Shown: positions 7,346-14,900, counted from the first letter of the stretch. The stretch: DNA of 64,000 nt from Parabacteroides sp. AM08-6 (GCF_003473295.1 NZ_QRMP01000013.1:25401-89400), one strand, 5' to 3'. A program made the numbers and translations. Notes: generated by a model not told the origin, from the sequence alone.

Positions 7346-7353
7346 TACCTTTG
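7346..7353 (+). promoter_or_regulatory. Putative -7 box for the DUF4373-DUF4248 operon
   Basis: TACCTTTG, exact TAnnTTTG. It is followed by a leader of about 195 nt that contains a terminator-like hairpin before the first gene at 7556. Confidence 0.6.
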
Positions 7354-7383
7354 CCGGTGAAGAAGAAATAAAGACCGGACGTG

Positions 7384-7434
7384 AAAAGGAGATTTGTTCT
7401 TGTGAATACTCACAGGAATGAGTCTCCTTTTTTT
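7384..7434 (+). terminator. Leader terminator / possible attenuator
   Basis: AAAAGGAGA (7384-7392) pairs with TCTCCTTTT (7423-7431), followed by further T residues. The loop itself contains a smaller hairpin (TGTGA/TCACA). It lies between the promoter at 7346 and the ATG at 7556, so transcription of the operon would have to pass it. Capsule operons of Bacteroides have comparable leaders that need antitermination, but no UpxY/NusG-like gene is present here. Confidence 0.5.
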
Positions 7435-7555
7435 GTGTCCGTAGCTGTTATTTAAAATGTTAGCCCGGAAAACCACCTTGATTTCCCCCGTTATCGTACC
7501 GGATGTCGTTGCCGGAATCTTCAAGTCACAAAACAATTTAAAAAACAAAAAGATT

Positions 7556-8179
7556 ATGGCACGTCCATTAAAAAAGGGACTGAGCTATTTTCCACTCGAC
7601 ACGGACTTTCTGTCCGATAGGAAAATCCAGCGCCTGTCCCGCCGCTACGGTTGTAACGGCATTTGCGTTTACGTCGCTGTCCTGTGCGAACTTTACAGGG
7701 AAAACGGCTACTATGTGAGTTGCGATACGGATTTCCGTTTCGATATCGCCTTTACCTTGAACATCAGCGAAGAGCTGGTAGGGGAAATCTTGGATTATTG
7801 TATCCAGCTCCATCTGTTCGACGGCAATTTGTACGAATACCGCCGCATCCTGACCTCGTCTTCCGTACAACGACGGTATCGGGAAGTGTTCCGCCGGAAC
7901 CAACCGCGCATCCTGCCGGAACTGGATTTGTCGGAAACGGGAGATATTGCACCGGAAACGGAAGTTATTGCACCGGAAACCGGAGTTATTGTACCCGAAA
8001 CCCCCTCTTCGGCAGCGGAAACGCTTGAAAAGGAAAAGGAAATAAAAAGTAAAAAGAATTTAATAAGAAACGAACATGAAAAATCAATTGAATATAAGCT
8101 TTCCGCAATCCCCGACGACGCCTCCGCGCGACGTGCCGAATTGCAACGCATGGCCTTCGATGCCACGGCCGGTTGCTGA
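7556..8179 (+). CDS. DUF4373 (Lin1244/Lin1753-like) protein
   Basis: 207 residues from the ATG at 7556. An earlier in-frame start at 7457 would add 33 residues without family resemblance, whereas MARPLKKGLSYFPLDTDF is the usual beginning. Residues 1-110 form the DUF4373 winged-helix-like domain found in phage replication initiators (SRRYGCNGICVYVAVLCELY, then IRLxLNISEELVGEILDYC-type helices). A linker follows with three 7-residue repeats, ET-x-x-I-x-P (7934-7996), and a Lys/Glu-rich tail. The gene overlaps the next one by 104 bp in another frame. It belongs to a module often found near capsule loci; a role in replication or regulation is not proven. Confidence 0.82.
   Translation: MARPLKKGLSYFPLDTDFLSDRKIQRLSRRYGCNGICVYVAVLCELYRENGYYVSCDTDFRFDIAFTLNISEELVGEILDYCIQLHLFDGNLYEYRRILTSSSVQRRYREVFRRNQPRILPELDLSETGDIAPETEVIAPETGVIVPETPSSAAETLEKEKEIKSKKNLIRNEHEKSIEYKLSAIPDDASARRAELQRMAFDATAGC
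7934..7996 (+). repeat. Three 21-bp tandem repeats in the DUF4373 linker
   Basis: Three adjacent 21-bp units starting GAAAC encode ETGDIAP, ETEVIAP and ETGVIVP. The period is in frame, so copy-number change would alter only linker length. Confidence 0.85.
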
Positions 8180-8705
8180 AATGAAGGCACGCTACGGCAA
8201 TGCCGGGCAATTCCTGGCGACCTTCACGCCCGAGTTGGAACTCCAGGCGGCCCGTTTCATGGAACGTGCCTACCTGGGCAAAGCTCCGGCACTTGAAACC
8301 GTCGTTTCCGGCTACGGTGAGGATACGGCCGTGGTGCTGCTCTGCCTGTTGGTGGAGGATGTGAACAACTTCGTGGGCGTGAAGGAGAAGATGCCCGTCA
8401 GCCGTCAGAAGGAGCTTGCCGGCATCATCCTGACAGAGTATCCGGTGCTGAAGGTGACGGAACTGCTGTTGTTCTTCCATCGGCTGAAATGTGGTCGCTA
8501 CGGCCGTTTTTACGGGATGGTGGACGCACTGTTCATCACAAGCGCGCTGCTTCAGTTTATGGAAGAGAGGCGCAAGGAAGTGTCCCGCTATAAGGCTGCC
8601 CGGGAAAAGGAACGCGAGCAAGGCGCCTGTCCCTCTGCGACAGGCGGTATCACGTATGACGAATATTTGGCATTAAAAAGAAGAAAGGAATCGAATCATG
8701 AATAA
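8076..8705 (+). CDS. DUF6633-like conserved protein
   Basis: 209 residues, helical, no signal peptide or membrane segment. The N-terminal segment (FPQSPTTPPRDVPNCNAW at 9-26, then MPRPVAEMKARYG) and the body (YLGKAPALETVVSGYGEDTA, LLLFFHRLKCGRYGRFYG) match, from memory, a Bacteroides family found between DUF4373 and DUF4248 genes. The start overlaps the previous gene by 104 bp; a later start at 8160 would reduce this to 20 bp but would lose the conserved N-terminus. The stop overlaps the start of the DUF4248 gene by 8 bp. Function unknown. Confidence 0.75.
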   Translation: MKNQLNISFPQSPTTPPRDVPNCNAWPSMPRPVAEMKARYGNAGQFLATFTPELELQAARFMERAYLGKAPALETVVSGYGEDTAVVLLCLLVEDVNNFVGVKEKMPVSRQKELAGIILTEYPVLKVTELLLFFHRLKCGRYGRFYGMVDALFITSALLQFMEERRKEVSRYKAAREKEREQGACPSATGGITYDEYLALKRRKESNHE

Positions 8706-8925
8706 GAACAGAGTCTGGGGGCATACGGAACTGGCCGTGCTTTATTTCCCCTATATGCAAATCAAATCGGCCTCCACACGTCTGGGTGTGATGATAAAAC
8801 GGGACGAGGAACTGCTTGCGGACTTGAAGCGGGCAGGTTATTTCAAGGGGCAGCGTACTTTCACCCCTCGCCAGGTCCACATCCTTTTAGACCATCTGGG
8901 TGACCCTGAAAACTGGGATATTTAA
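8698..8925 (+). CDS. DUF4248 domain protein
   Basis: 75 residues, all one DUF4248 domain: WGHTELAVLYFPYMQIKSA at 8-26, then LADLKRAGYFKGQRTFTPRQVHIL. The family is small, helical and helix-turn-helix-like, and in Bacteroides it typically sits next to HU-like, primase-like or DUF4373 genes. It is the last gene of the operon starting at 7346, and the reading frame overlaps the preceding stop by 8 bp. Its role is unknown; the shape suggests DNA binding or a partner of a replication protein, which is inference. Confidence 0.85.
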   Translation: MNKNRVWGHTELAVLYFPYMQIKSASTRLGVMIKRDEELLADLKRAGYFKGQRTFTPRQVHILLDHLGDPENWDI

Positions 8926-9155
8926 TAAAAAATAAGAATTACGGCAACGAAAAAAGAGAAGAAAACGGGATTTTTCTTGAAAAACAAGGAAAAATGCTCT
9001 TTTTCAGGCATTGTAAATATCGTGTAATGTATTGAAAATAAGCGATTAACGACAAATGCCGAAAAATGAAAAAACAAGGTAAAAAGGGGGGCTAAAATGG
9101 GCCTCGATGCATGTGGAAACGATTGAATATGAGTTGATTGCGTGCAGGATTCAGA

Positions 9156-9188
9156 ATGACTAAAAAAAACGTACGTTTTTTCTCGTCA
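9156..9188. repeat. Left recombination-type repeat (IRL) of the putative invertible segment
   Basis: The site is palindromic: ATGAC at 9156-9160, core AAACGTACGTTT centred on 9172/9173, GTCA at 9185-9188. The core fits the AnACGTwCGT pattern of invertible capsule promoters in B. fragilis (recalled). It shares 23 identical bases with the site at 9328 in direct orientation and about 15 core bases in inverted orientation. Confidence 0.65.
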
Positions 9189-9196
9189 CAAAAATA
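9189..9196 (-). promoter_or_regulatory. Promoter inside the putative invertible segment, pointing left
   Basis: Minus strand TATTTTTG (TAnnTTTG), with ATTG exactly 19 bp upstream (9216-9219) as the -33 element. In the given orientation it directs transcription away from the DUF6383 gene. If 9156-9361 were inverted, it would lie about 120 bp upstream of the ATG at 9445 and point toward it. Confidence 0.5.
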
Positions 9197-9327
9197 GGCA
9201 TAAGTTTTGAACCTGCAATTCTTTTCTTTAATTTTTTTTCTTCTCGTATGTGCTTTCTTATCAAGTGTATAGCGAAGTCTGTACAAAAATTGCTCTTTTG
9301 ACTACGAACCTTAAAATCGAAAAAAAA

Positions 9328-9361
9328 ATGACTAAAAAAAACGTACGTTTAAAATCGTCAT
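9328..9361. repeat. Right recombination-type repeat (IRR) of the putative invertible segment
   Basis: ATGAC at 9328-9332, core AAACGTACGTTT centred on 9344/9345, and GTCAT at 9357-9361. Core centres of the two sites are 172 bp apart. Confidence 0.65.
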
Positions 9362-9444
9362 TATACAGAATTTAACAAGCGTGCGTAAAATCGAAAAAGA
9401 GACATTTCAATATACATTAATATTATAAATTAAAAAGTTTAAGT

Positions 9445-12400
9445 ATGAACAAGAAGTTTTCTACACTTTTAGCCGGCATCCTGCTGGCGGGTAGTTCTTT
9501 TTCGGCTATGGCAATAGACCTGAACCCGAAAGAGTATTATCATGTGACTTTAGCTGCTTCCAAAACAGACCGTTTGATTATTGGTCATAGTGCTGACGGT
9601 AAGAGAGACAGTGTGGCGTTTGTTAAAGCAGATGACGCAGCAAAATCTTATGAAGCATTTAATGCAACTCTATGGAAGCCGACAGTGAAGGAAGTTATTG
9701 ACGAAAAGGGTCATGTTTCCTATGAGTTTAACTTGGAAAACAAAGACGGTCAGGTTTTGGCTATTTCTAAGAAAAACGTATCGGCAAGTCAGAAAAAGTT
9801 CTATCAGGCTCAGTATGCTTATGTTACATCTGATGGTCTGAGTTCGATGAATGCTGAAGACGGATCTATTACTATTGCCGAAGATGGAACAATCACCATT
9901 ACCGGTGCTCAGGAAGCCAGAACTAATTTTTACGATGCTGCAGCAAAAAAGAATTATCAGTATGCATTGGTAAAAAGAGAAGGAGAAGTAAAAGTCATGA
10001 TGGCTGAGGCTGAGGCCGGAAAAGAAGCAACGGTTACTCCAGATGGAGGTCAAGGCGAAATTCTTACACTTCAGTTGGTAGATGTGGATACTCCTTATTC
10101 TATGACTGTTACCGATTTGAATGAAAATCCGAAAGATGAAGCATTCGAATTGGTATTCTCTAATGACGTTAAGAATAGCACGATTGGAAATTTATTGAGC
10201 GGTAGAAAATTGCGTGCCGTAGGCTTTAAATCCATGTTTACGACTGCAACAACGGGTACAAACTCTTTCAAAGCAGATTTAGCTGCCGCAAAAGACGCTA
10301 CGGACGAAGCTTTGGCTGATTTGGATGCTGCATTAACAGCTACAATAAACAGTATTGAGGAGGTAATTACCTTGGCTAAAAATACGGGTAATACAACAGG
10401 AAATGCTGCAACCATTGGGGATTTATTCAAAGAACAAGTAGCAACAGCTGAAGAAACTTACGCTGATTTGGATGACGCATTAGCCGCTTTTGCTGATGGA
10501 ACTGCCGAGGGAACTTTAATTAAGGCTTTGAAAGATGCAAATGCTAAAGTGAATGCGTTAGCGAAGGTTGAGTTGGCTAAAAATACAAAACTTGCCAGCG
10601 ATAATAAAGCATTGACAGAGTATAAAACAGCTTTAGCTGCTGCAACAAAACTGTTTGGTGAAGTGAAAGCTGCAACAGACAAAGCTTATACTGTTGTAGA
10701 CTCTACGATGACTGCATTTATGAAAAAACCGTATCTGAAAGCTGAAGATGAACCTGATTTTACATCTGCTAGTCCAAAAGCACAGATTGCGATGTTTGAA
10801 GCAGCTGGAACTGGTAAGAATAAGGTATATGATCAGTATAGCACTACAATTCAAGGACTGTTGGCTGCTGTTAAAACTTCTGCTTCTAAAGATAAATTTG
10901 GAGTATCTGAAGACATTTTGGCTAAAGAAGTTGACAAAGGTGGTGCTAAAGGTTACTATGCTATCGCAATCGTAGACTCAATGATTGATGGAAAACAAGC
11001 TTATCTCTCTGTAGATACAAACTACGTAGCTAGAAATGAAAGATATTTCTCATTCAAAGCTGATACATTGACTACAGTAGGTGAAGAGAAAGATAACGCC
11101 GTTGTAGCCGCTAAAGAAAAGAACATCAATCTGTTCGCATTCCAATTGCAGGTAGCTCCTGAAAAGATTGCCGGTGACGAAGTGACTGTCAATACATTTA
11201 TGCCGGATGTTAATAAGCTGGATGGTACTTGGTATAAAGAAGGTTTTGAAGCAACCAATGCAGTTGTTGTTATCCGTTCTTTGGCTAAGACACATCGTGA
11301 AGTTTCCGTAGCAGCAGATATCTATGACCCTGCTTATTATAACTCTACAATCACAATCAAACAAGTGGTACGTGAAACAGCTAAGTTGGAAAAAGGTACT
11401 CCTTACTATGTGAAGTCTCTGAAGAAGGAATATGAAACTAAACCGTACTTCGTGATGACTTCTACTACAGGGGATGCTTGGGCTCATTCTGCAGTTACTT
11501 ATGCGAATGTTCCGGCGACTCAGTGGTTCGTTTCTTCAGCTGATGATGATGCAAGTAAATATGCGATTGCAAACCGTGACTTCAATAAGGAATTGGTTGG
11601 CGCTCAAAAATTCTATGTAATAGATGAAAAGGAGAAAATCTACGAAGTAGAAAGGACAGTATCAGACGTTACAGTAAAGGATACTATTCAATTGGAAGAA
11701 GTGAAAGCTATTCCTGCCGGTTACAAGAACTTGTCGAAAGAAGCTATCGACAATCAGACATACAAACTGACAGCAACAAACTTCGCAAATCCGACAAAGA
11801 CATTCTATCTGACGATGAATACTGACTCTTCCGTTGTGATGACAGATGATGCTGAAAGCTCATTGGAATTCAAGATGAAAACGAACGCAGCAGAAAATCT
11901 GAAAGACGTAACTTTGAAAGCAAACAAATACAATGGCGAAGTTTACTTCAATGGCGATACATTGTTCTTAACGATGAGTGCTTCAAATAAGGTTGTATTG
12001 ACAAAGAAAGCTAAAAAGAATGAAGCTGATTTGACTTTGCGTCGTACAAGCGACAAAGCTGCTCAGTATGAAATCTTATGGAGAGTTGCTGAAGATGCTC
12101 GTAATACGGCTAAGAAAGTTGCTGTAGACCAGAATGGTTATGTTGTCGTAGTAGGTCCGACCGAAATCACCAACTGGGCATTCGACCTGGAAGCTGCTAC
12201 AATTGATATTTACCATAAGTTTACAGATGCTCCGAAGAACGTAATCATCTCCTTGATGAACGACGAAGCTTCTAAGGTAACAGCTGTTAAACCGTTTGCC
12301 GAAATCAAACGTACAGGTCTGGAACTGAAGGCTGCTGCAACAGACAACGACTTCGTATTAGGTTTGGATACTGCTTATGTTGAAAGAGAAGACAACTTCC

Positions 12401-13053
12401 GTTATGCTTACTACATCACGAAAGCAGTCGATACTGAAAAGGTAGGCGCATTCGATAGAAAAGCTTATATGGTAAGTTATGCAGACTCTACCGACACCAA
12501 AGATGTTAAATATAAACAAGATGGTTTGACACGTGTAGGTTTCGTATATGCAAACCGCGTAGACAACGCATCAGGCGACTCTCTGGCTATCGAAAGATTG
12601 CCGAAAGCAGCTAAGTCTGACACATTGGATATAGCAGCTAAGATGGGTTACAGCAATGCAACTTGGGCATTTGTTGAAGATGAAAAAGCTAAAGGCTATT
12701 ACAGAATTGAAGTAGCAGCATCCAAAGATGCAGTTAAGCAGTATGTAAGCTACCTGAACGGTATCCTCGTACTGGGTGATAAAGACCAAGCTCAGTTGTT
12801 CGCAATCAAAGACACTGAACTGGCTCCGACCGACAATGATAATGTATCCGTATCCGAAGTAAGCGTAATCGCAAGCGAAGGTAAGGTGACTATCAGCGGT
12901 GCAGCCGGCAAGAAGGTTGTCATCAGCAACATGCTGGGTCAAGTAAAAGCTAACACAATCCTTGCTTCCGACAACGAAACGATTGCAGTACCTGCAGGTG
13001 TTGTAGTAGTAGCTGTTGAAGGCGAAGAAGCTGTAAAAGCGATTGTTGAATAA
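9445..13053 (+). CDS. DUF6383 surface protein, S-layer-like
   Basis: 1202 residues. The signal peptide is clear (MNKKFSTLLAGILLAGSSF, cleavage after SAMA near residue 23). The body is beta-rich with repeated segments about reading and displaying values (YALVKREG, YFSFKADTL, YYIT-type strands), with a long Ala/Asp/Lys-rich helical stretch at about 270-430 resembling a coiled coil. The C-terminal 65 residues (VSEVSVIASEGKVTISGAAG, then KKVVISNMLGQ) are a DUF6383 domain, a degenerate secretion-tail-like fold. Proteins with this N-terminus and tail form a multi-copy family in Bacteroides that, to my recollection, includes the phase-variable S-layer protein of B. thetaiotaomicron. The upstream repeats support phase-variable expression. 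A hairpin-rich 3' region and a terminator follow. Confidence 0.75.
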   Translation: MNKKFSTLLAGILLAGSSFSAMAIDLNPKEYYHVTLAASKTDRLIIGHSADGKRDSVAFVKADDAAKSYEAFNATLWKPTVKEVIDEKGHVSYEFNLENKDGQVLAISKKNVSASQKKFYQAQYAYVTSDGLSSMNAEDGSITIAEDGTITITGAQEARTNFYDAAAKKNYQYALVKREGEVKVMMAEAEAGKEATVTPDGGQGEILTLQLVDVDTPYSMTVTDLNENPKDEAFELVFSNDVKNSTIGNLLSGRKLRAVGFKSMFTTATTGTNSFKADLAAAKDATDEALADLDAALTATINSIEEVITLAKNTGNTTGNAATIGDLFKEQVATAEETYADLDDALAAFADGTAEGTLIKALKDANAKVNALAKVELAKNTKLASDNKALTEYKTALAAATKLFGEVKAATDKAYTVVDSTMTAFMKKPYLKAEDEPDFTSASPKAQIAMFEAAGTGKNKVYDQYSTTIQGLLAAVKTSASKDKFGVSEDILAKEVDKGGAKGYYAIAIVDSMIDGKQAYLSVDTNYVARNERYFSFKADTLTTVGEEKDNAVVAAKEKNINLFAFQLQVAPEKIAGDEVTVNTFMPDVNKLDGTWYKEGFEATNAVVVIRSLAKTHREVSVAADIYDPAYYNSTITIKQVVRETAKLEKGTPYYVKSLKKEYETKPYFVMTSTTGDAWAHSAVTYANVPATQWFVSSADDDASKYAIANRDFNKELVGAQKFYVIDEKEKIYEVERTVSDVTVKDTIQLEEVKAIPAGYKNLSKEAIDNQTYKLTATNFANPTKTFYLTMNTDSSVVMTDDAESSLEFKMKTNAAENLKDVTLKANKYNGEVYFNGDTLFLTMSASNKVVLTKKAKKNEADLTLRRTSDKAAQYEILWRVAEDARNTAKKVAVDQNGYVVVVGPTEITNWAFDLEAATIDIYHKFTDAPKNVIISLMNDEASKVTAVKPFAEIKRTGLELKAAATDNDFVLGLDTAYVEREDNFRYAYYITKAVDTEKVGAFDRKAYMVSYADSTDTKDVKYKQDGLTRVGFVYANRVDNASGDSLAIERLPKAAKSDTLDIAAKMGYSNATWAFVEDEKAKGYYRIEVAASKDAVKQYVSYLNGILVLGDKDQAQLFAIKDTELAPTDNDNVSVSEVSVIASEGKVTISGAAGKKVVISNMLGQVKANTILASDNETIAVPAGVVVVAVEGEEAVKAIVE

Positions 13054-13093
13054 GTTAATGAATAAATAAGGATTATTAGAAAAGAATAATTCA

Positions 13094-13147
13094 CCGGATT
13101 GCGCGGTAAGCTGCCAACTACCCCGCGAGGGCGAACAAGCAATCCGG
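13094..13147 (+). other. Nested hairpin in the 3' region of the DUF6383 gene
   Basis: CCGGATTGC (13094-13102) pairs with GCAATCCGG (13139-13147), and inside it CGCGG (13102-13106) can pair with CCGCG (13123-13127). It is unusually G/C-rich for its surroundings and lacks a T run, so it is not a simple terminator. It may be a 3' UTR stabiliser or a small structured RNA. Confidence 0.4.
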
Positions 13148-13235
13148 ATAATTTAATATTAATAATACTAAAGTAATGAACTAAAAGTTCATCTGTTTTC
13201 TCCCCTGTGAAGGCCGGAAAGCAGAACAAGACAAG

Positions 13236-13269
13236 AAGCCCCGAAGGTATCAATCTCCGGGGCTTTCTT
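13236..13269 (+). terminator. Intrinsic terminator after the DUF6383 gene
   Basis: AAGCCCCG (13236-13243) pairs with CGGGGCTT (13258-13265), followed by TCTT. Confidence 0.75.
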
Positions 13270-13370
13270 ATGTGCGGAAGAAAGAATAAAGCTATGAATC
13301 GAATCCTTTCCTGAGAATAGATGAATTACACCTGATATGGTATAAATAATAGTTTTATAAATAGTTTTAT

Positions 13371-13424
13371 ACCCTAAAGGGTGCAAAATAAAATGATTGT
13401 ATTATATTTGTACCCAAAAGGGTA
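13371..13424 (+). promoter_or_regulatory. hipBST promoter flanked by two operators
   Basis: Operators ACCCTAAAGGGT (13371-13382) and TACCCAAAAGGGTA (13411-13424) are spaced 41 bp centre to centre, about four helical turns. Between them lies the -7 box TATATTTG (13403-13410). The second operator abuts the -7 box and the transcription start, so HipB binding should repress. Autoregulation is inferred from the family. Confidence 0.7.
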
Positions 13425-13429
13425 TAATT

Positions 13430-13645
13430 ATGGATACTAAATTATTCTCTGAATACGTAAAGCAGATGCGCAAAGAGCATAATCTGACGCAGGTGGAACT
13501 TTCGGAAAAATCGGGAGTCGGTCTCCGTTTTGTGCGTGAACTCGAGCAAGGTAAACAGACACTACGCCTTGATAAAGTGAACCAGGTACTCAACCTCTTT
13601 GGAGCAGAAGTAGGTGTTGTTCCAATGACTAAGTCCGATAGATAA
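13430..13645 (+). CDS. hipB: HipB-like helix-turn-helix antitoxin/repressor
   Basis: 71 residues from the ATG at 13430; an upstream in-frame start at 13397 lies before the expected transcription start and is rejected. It is a single XRE-type helix-turn-helix: LFSEYVKQMRKEHNLTQVEL, SEKSGVGLRFVRELEQGK, then a HipB-like end (LNLFGAEVGV). It should bind the two ACCC-N4-GGGT operators upstream. The stop TAA overlaps the ATG of the next gene by one base, so the three genes 13430-14900 form a tight operon of HipBST type, in which HipB mainly regulates and helps neutralise the kinase. Confidence 0.88.
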   Translation: MDTKLFSEYVKQMRKEHNLTQVELSEKSGVGLRFVRELEQGKQTLRLDKVNQVLNLFGAEVGVVPMTKSDR

Positions 13646-13971
13646 TGAGACAAGCCTCTATATATAATGATGGTCAATTGGCCGGAATACTGACTGAAAA
13701 TGAGAACGGTTATACCTTTCAGTACGATGCTGCTTATCTTCAATCTGACGGAGCGGGAGCAATCAGCCTTACGCTACCTCTTTCGGAGAAGCCTTATACC
13801 AGCTTGATTTTATTCCCGTTTTTTGACGGTTTAATCCCCGAAGGTTGGCTTTTGGATATTGCAGAAAAGAGTTGGAAAATTGACCGCCACGATCGTATGT
13901 CGCTATTGTTGGCGTGTTGCAAAGATTGCATCGGAGCTATTAGTGTTATACCTATATCAAACGAGGAGTAG
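13645..13971 (+). CDS. hipS: HipS-like antitoxin (HipA N-terminal subdomain)
   Basis: 108 residues corresponding to the N-terminal subdomain 1 of HipA: strands with TFQYDAAYL, then AISLTLPLSEKPY, then LFPFFDGLIPEGW, all typical of the Couple_hipA family. In E. coli HipBST the separate HipS protein is the actual antitoxin of HipT. The gene starts inside the hipB stop and ends 2 bp before the hipT ATG. The full HipA would be one chain of about 440 residues; here the split falls exactly at the subdomain border and both parts have proper starts and stops, so it is a natural split rather than a frameshift. Confidence 0.85.
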   Translation: MRQASIYNDGQLAGILTENENGYTFQYDAAYLQSDGAGAISLTLPLSEKPYTSLILFPFFDGLIPEGWLLDIAEKSWKIDRHDRMSLLLACCKDCIGAISVIPISNEE

Positions 13972-13973
13972 TT

Positions 13974-14900
13974 ATGGACAGGTGTTTATATTGTTATCAA
14001 GAACTCCGTGAGGGTGAAACTGATTTTCATCCTCGTTGTGCCAAAAAAATATTCGGAAGTAAAACAGCCCCTTTATTGCCCTATACCAGAGCGGATATTA
14101 CGCAGTTGGCAGAACAGGTGATTCGTTCACAGACCACTCTTACAGGCGTACAAGCTAAATTGTCACTTGATATTTCTTCTTCACGTAATGAGTCCCAACG
14201 TTTTACTATTGTAGGGTTGTGGGGGCGTTATATACTTAAGCCGCAAACTGATGAATTCAAGCACTTGCCGGAAGTGGAAGATTTGACAATGCATCTTGCC
14301 GAGTTGGCGAAAATAAATGTTGTACCTCACTCTCTTATACGTTTTGCCGACGGGGAGTTGTCGTATATAACTAAGCGTATAGACCGAGGCTTGAAAGGAG
14401 AAAAATATCCGATGGAAGATATGTGCCAACTGTCGGAACGCCTTACGGAATATAAATACAAGGGTTCTTATGAGCAGATAGCAAAGCTTATCATGCAATA
14501 CTCTTCAATCCCCAAGCTCGATGTAGTGAATTTTTGGGAACAGGTCGTTTTTTCATGGCTTACGGGCAATGCGGATATGCATTTGAAGAACTTTTCGTTG
14601 TATAGTTTGCGCCGGGGATATTATTCTCTGACTCCAGGGTATGATATGCTCTCTACTGCTCTTGTCATGCCGGAGGATACGGAAGAACTGGCTTTAACTT
14701 TAAATGGGAAAAAGCGTAAAATCAAGCGTTTGGATTTTGAGATTGCAATGAATAACAGCGGTTTAGGAAAGAAGGTTATTGATAATATATTCTCTAAATT
14801 TGTAGCACTTTCCGGGAAATGGCTGGCATTTATTGATACATCTTTTCTTCCCGAAGATATGAAAGAACAATATAAGGCATTACTGAAAAAGAAATTTTGA
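13974..14900 (+). CDS. hipT: HipT-like serine/threonine kinase toxin
   Basis: 308 residues. An N-terminal zinc-finger-like motif CLYC-x13-HPRC (4-22) is followed by the HipA kinase core: loop TLTGVQAKLSL (55-65), ATP-binding lysine K89 (YILKP), catalytic NADMHLKN at 199-206 (D201, K205, N206) and the metal-binding aspartate of PGYD (D224). All catalytic residues are present, so an active kinase is expected; known HipA and HipT phosphorylate glutamyl- or tryptophanyl-tRNA synthetase and halt translation. At the loop positions where HipA has its autophosphorylated serine (and HipT two serines) this protein has T55 and T57. It is the last gene of the operon. Confidence 0.88.
   Translation: MDRCLYCYQELREGETDFHPRCAKKIFGSKTAPLLPYTRADITQLAEQVIRSQTTLTGVQAKLSLDISSSRNESQRFTIVGLWGRYILKPQTDEFKHLPEVEDLTMHLAELAKINVVPHSLIRFADGELSYITKRIDRGLKGEKYPMEDMCQLSERLTEYKYKGSYEQIAKLIMQYSSIPKLDVVNFWEQVVFSWLTGNADMHLKNFSLYSLRRGYYSLTPGYDMLSTALVMPEDTEELALTLNGKKRKIKRLDFEIAMNNSGLGKKVIDNIFSKFVALSGKWLAFIDTSFLPEDMKEQYKALLKKKF

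Larger units (their letters stand above)
8926..9444. other. 519-bp A/T-rich control region before the DUF6383 gene
   Basis: No gene seen. It contains two related palindromic sites (9156-9188 and 9328-9361) and between them a leftward promoter. From 9362 to the ATG at 9445 I see no TAnnTTTG box directed toward the gene. Confidence 0.65.
13054..13429. other. 376-bp intergenic region with hairpins and hip operators
   Basis: No gene seen. It contains a nested hairpin (13094-13147), a terminator (13236-13269) and the hipB promoter with two ACCC-N4-GGGT operators. Confidence 0.6.

Noticed and set aside
9092..9286. 64-codon minus-strand frame in the DUF6383 control region
   Set aside because: It runs through the palindromic site and the promoter, is dominated by A/T-run residues (Lys, Phe, Arg) and has no family resemblance.
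13645..14900. Frameshifted hipA pseudogene
   Set aside because: The break is at the subdomain border, both parts have own starts and stops, and all kinase residues are intact, which fits a natural HipS/HipT split.
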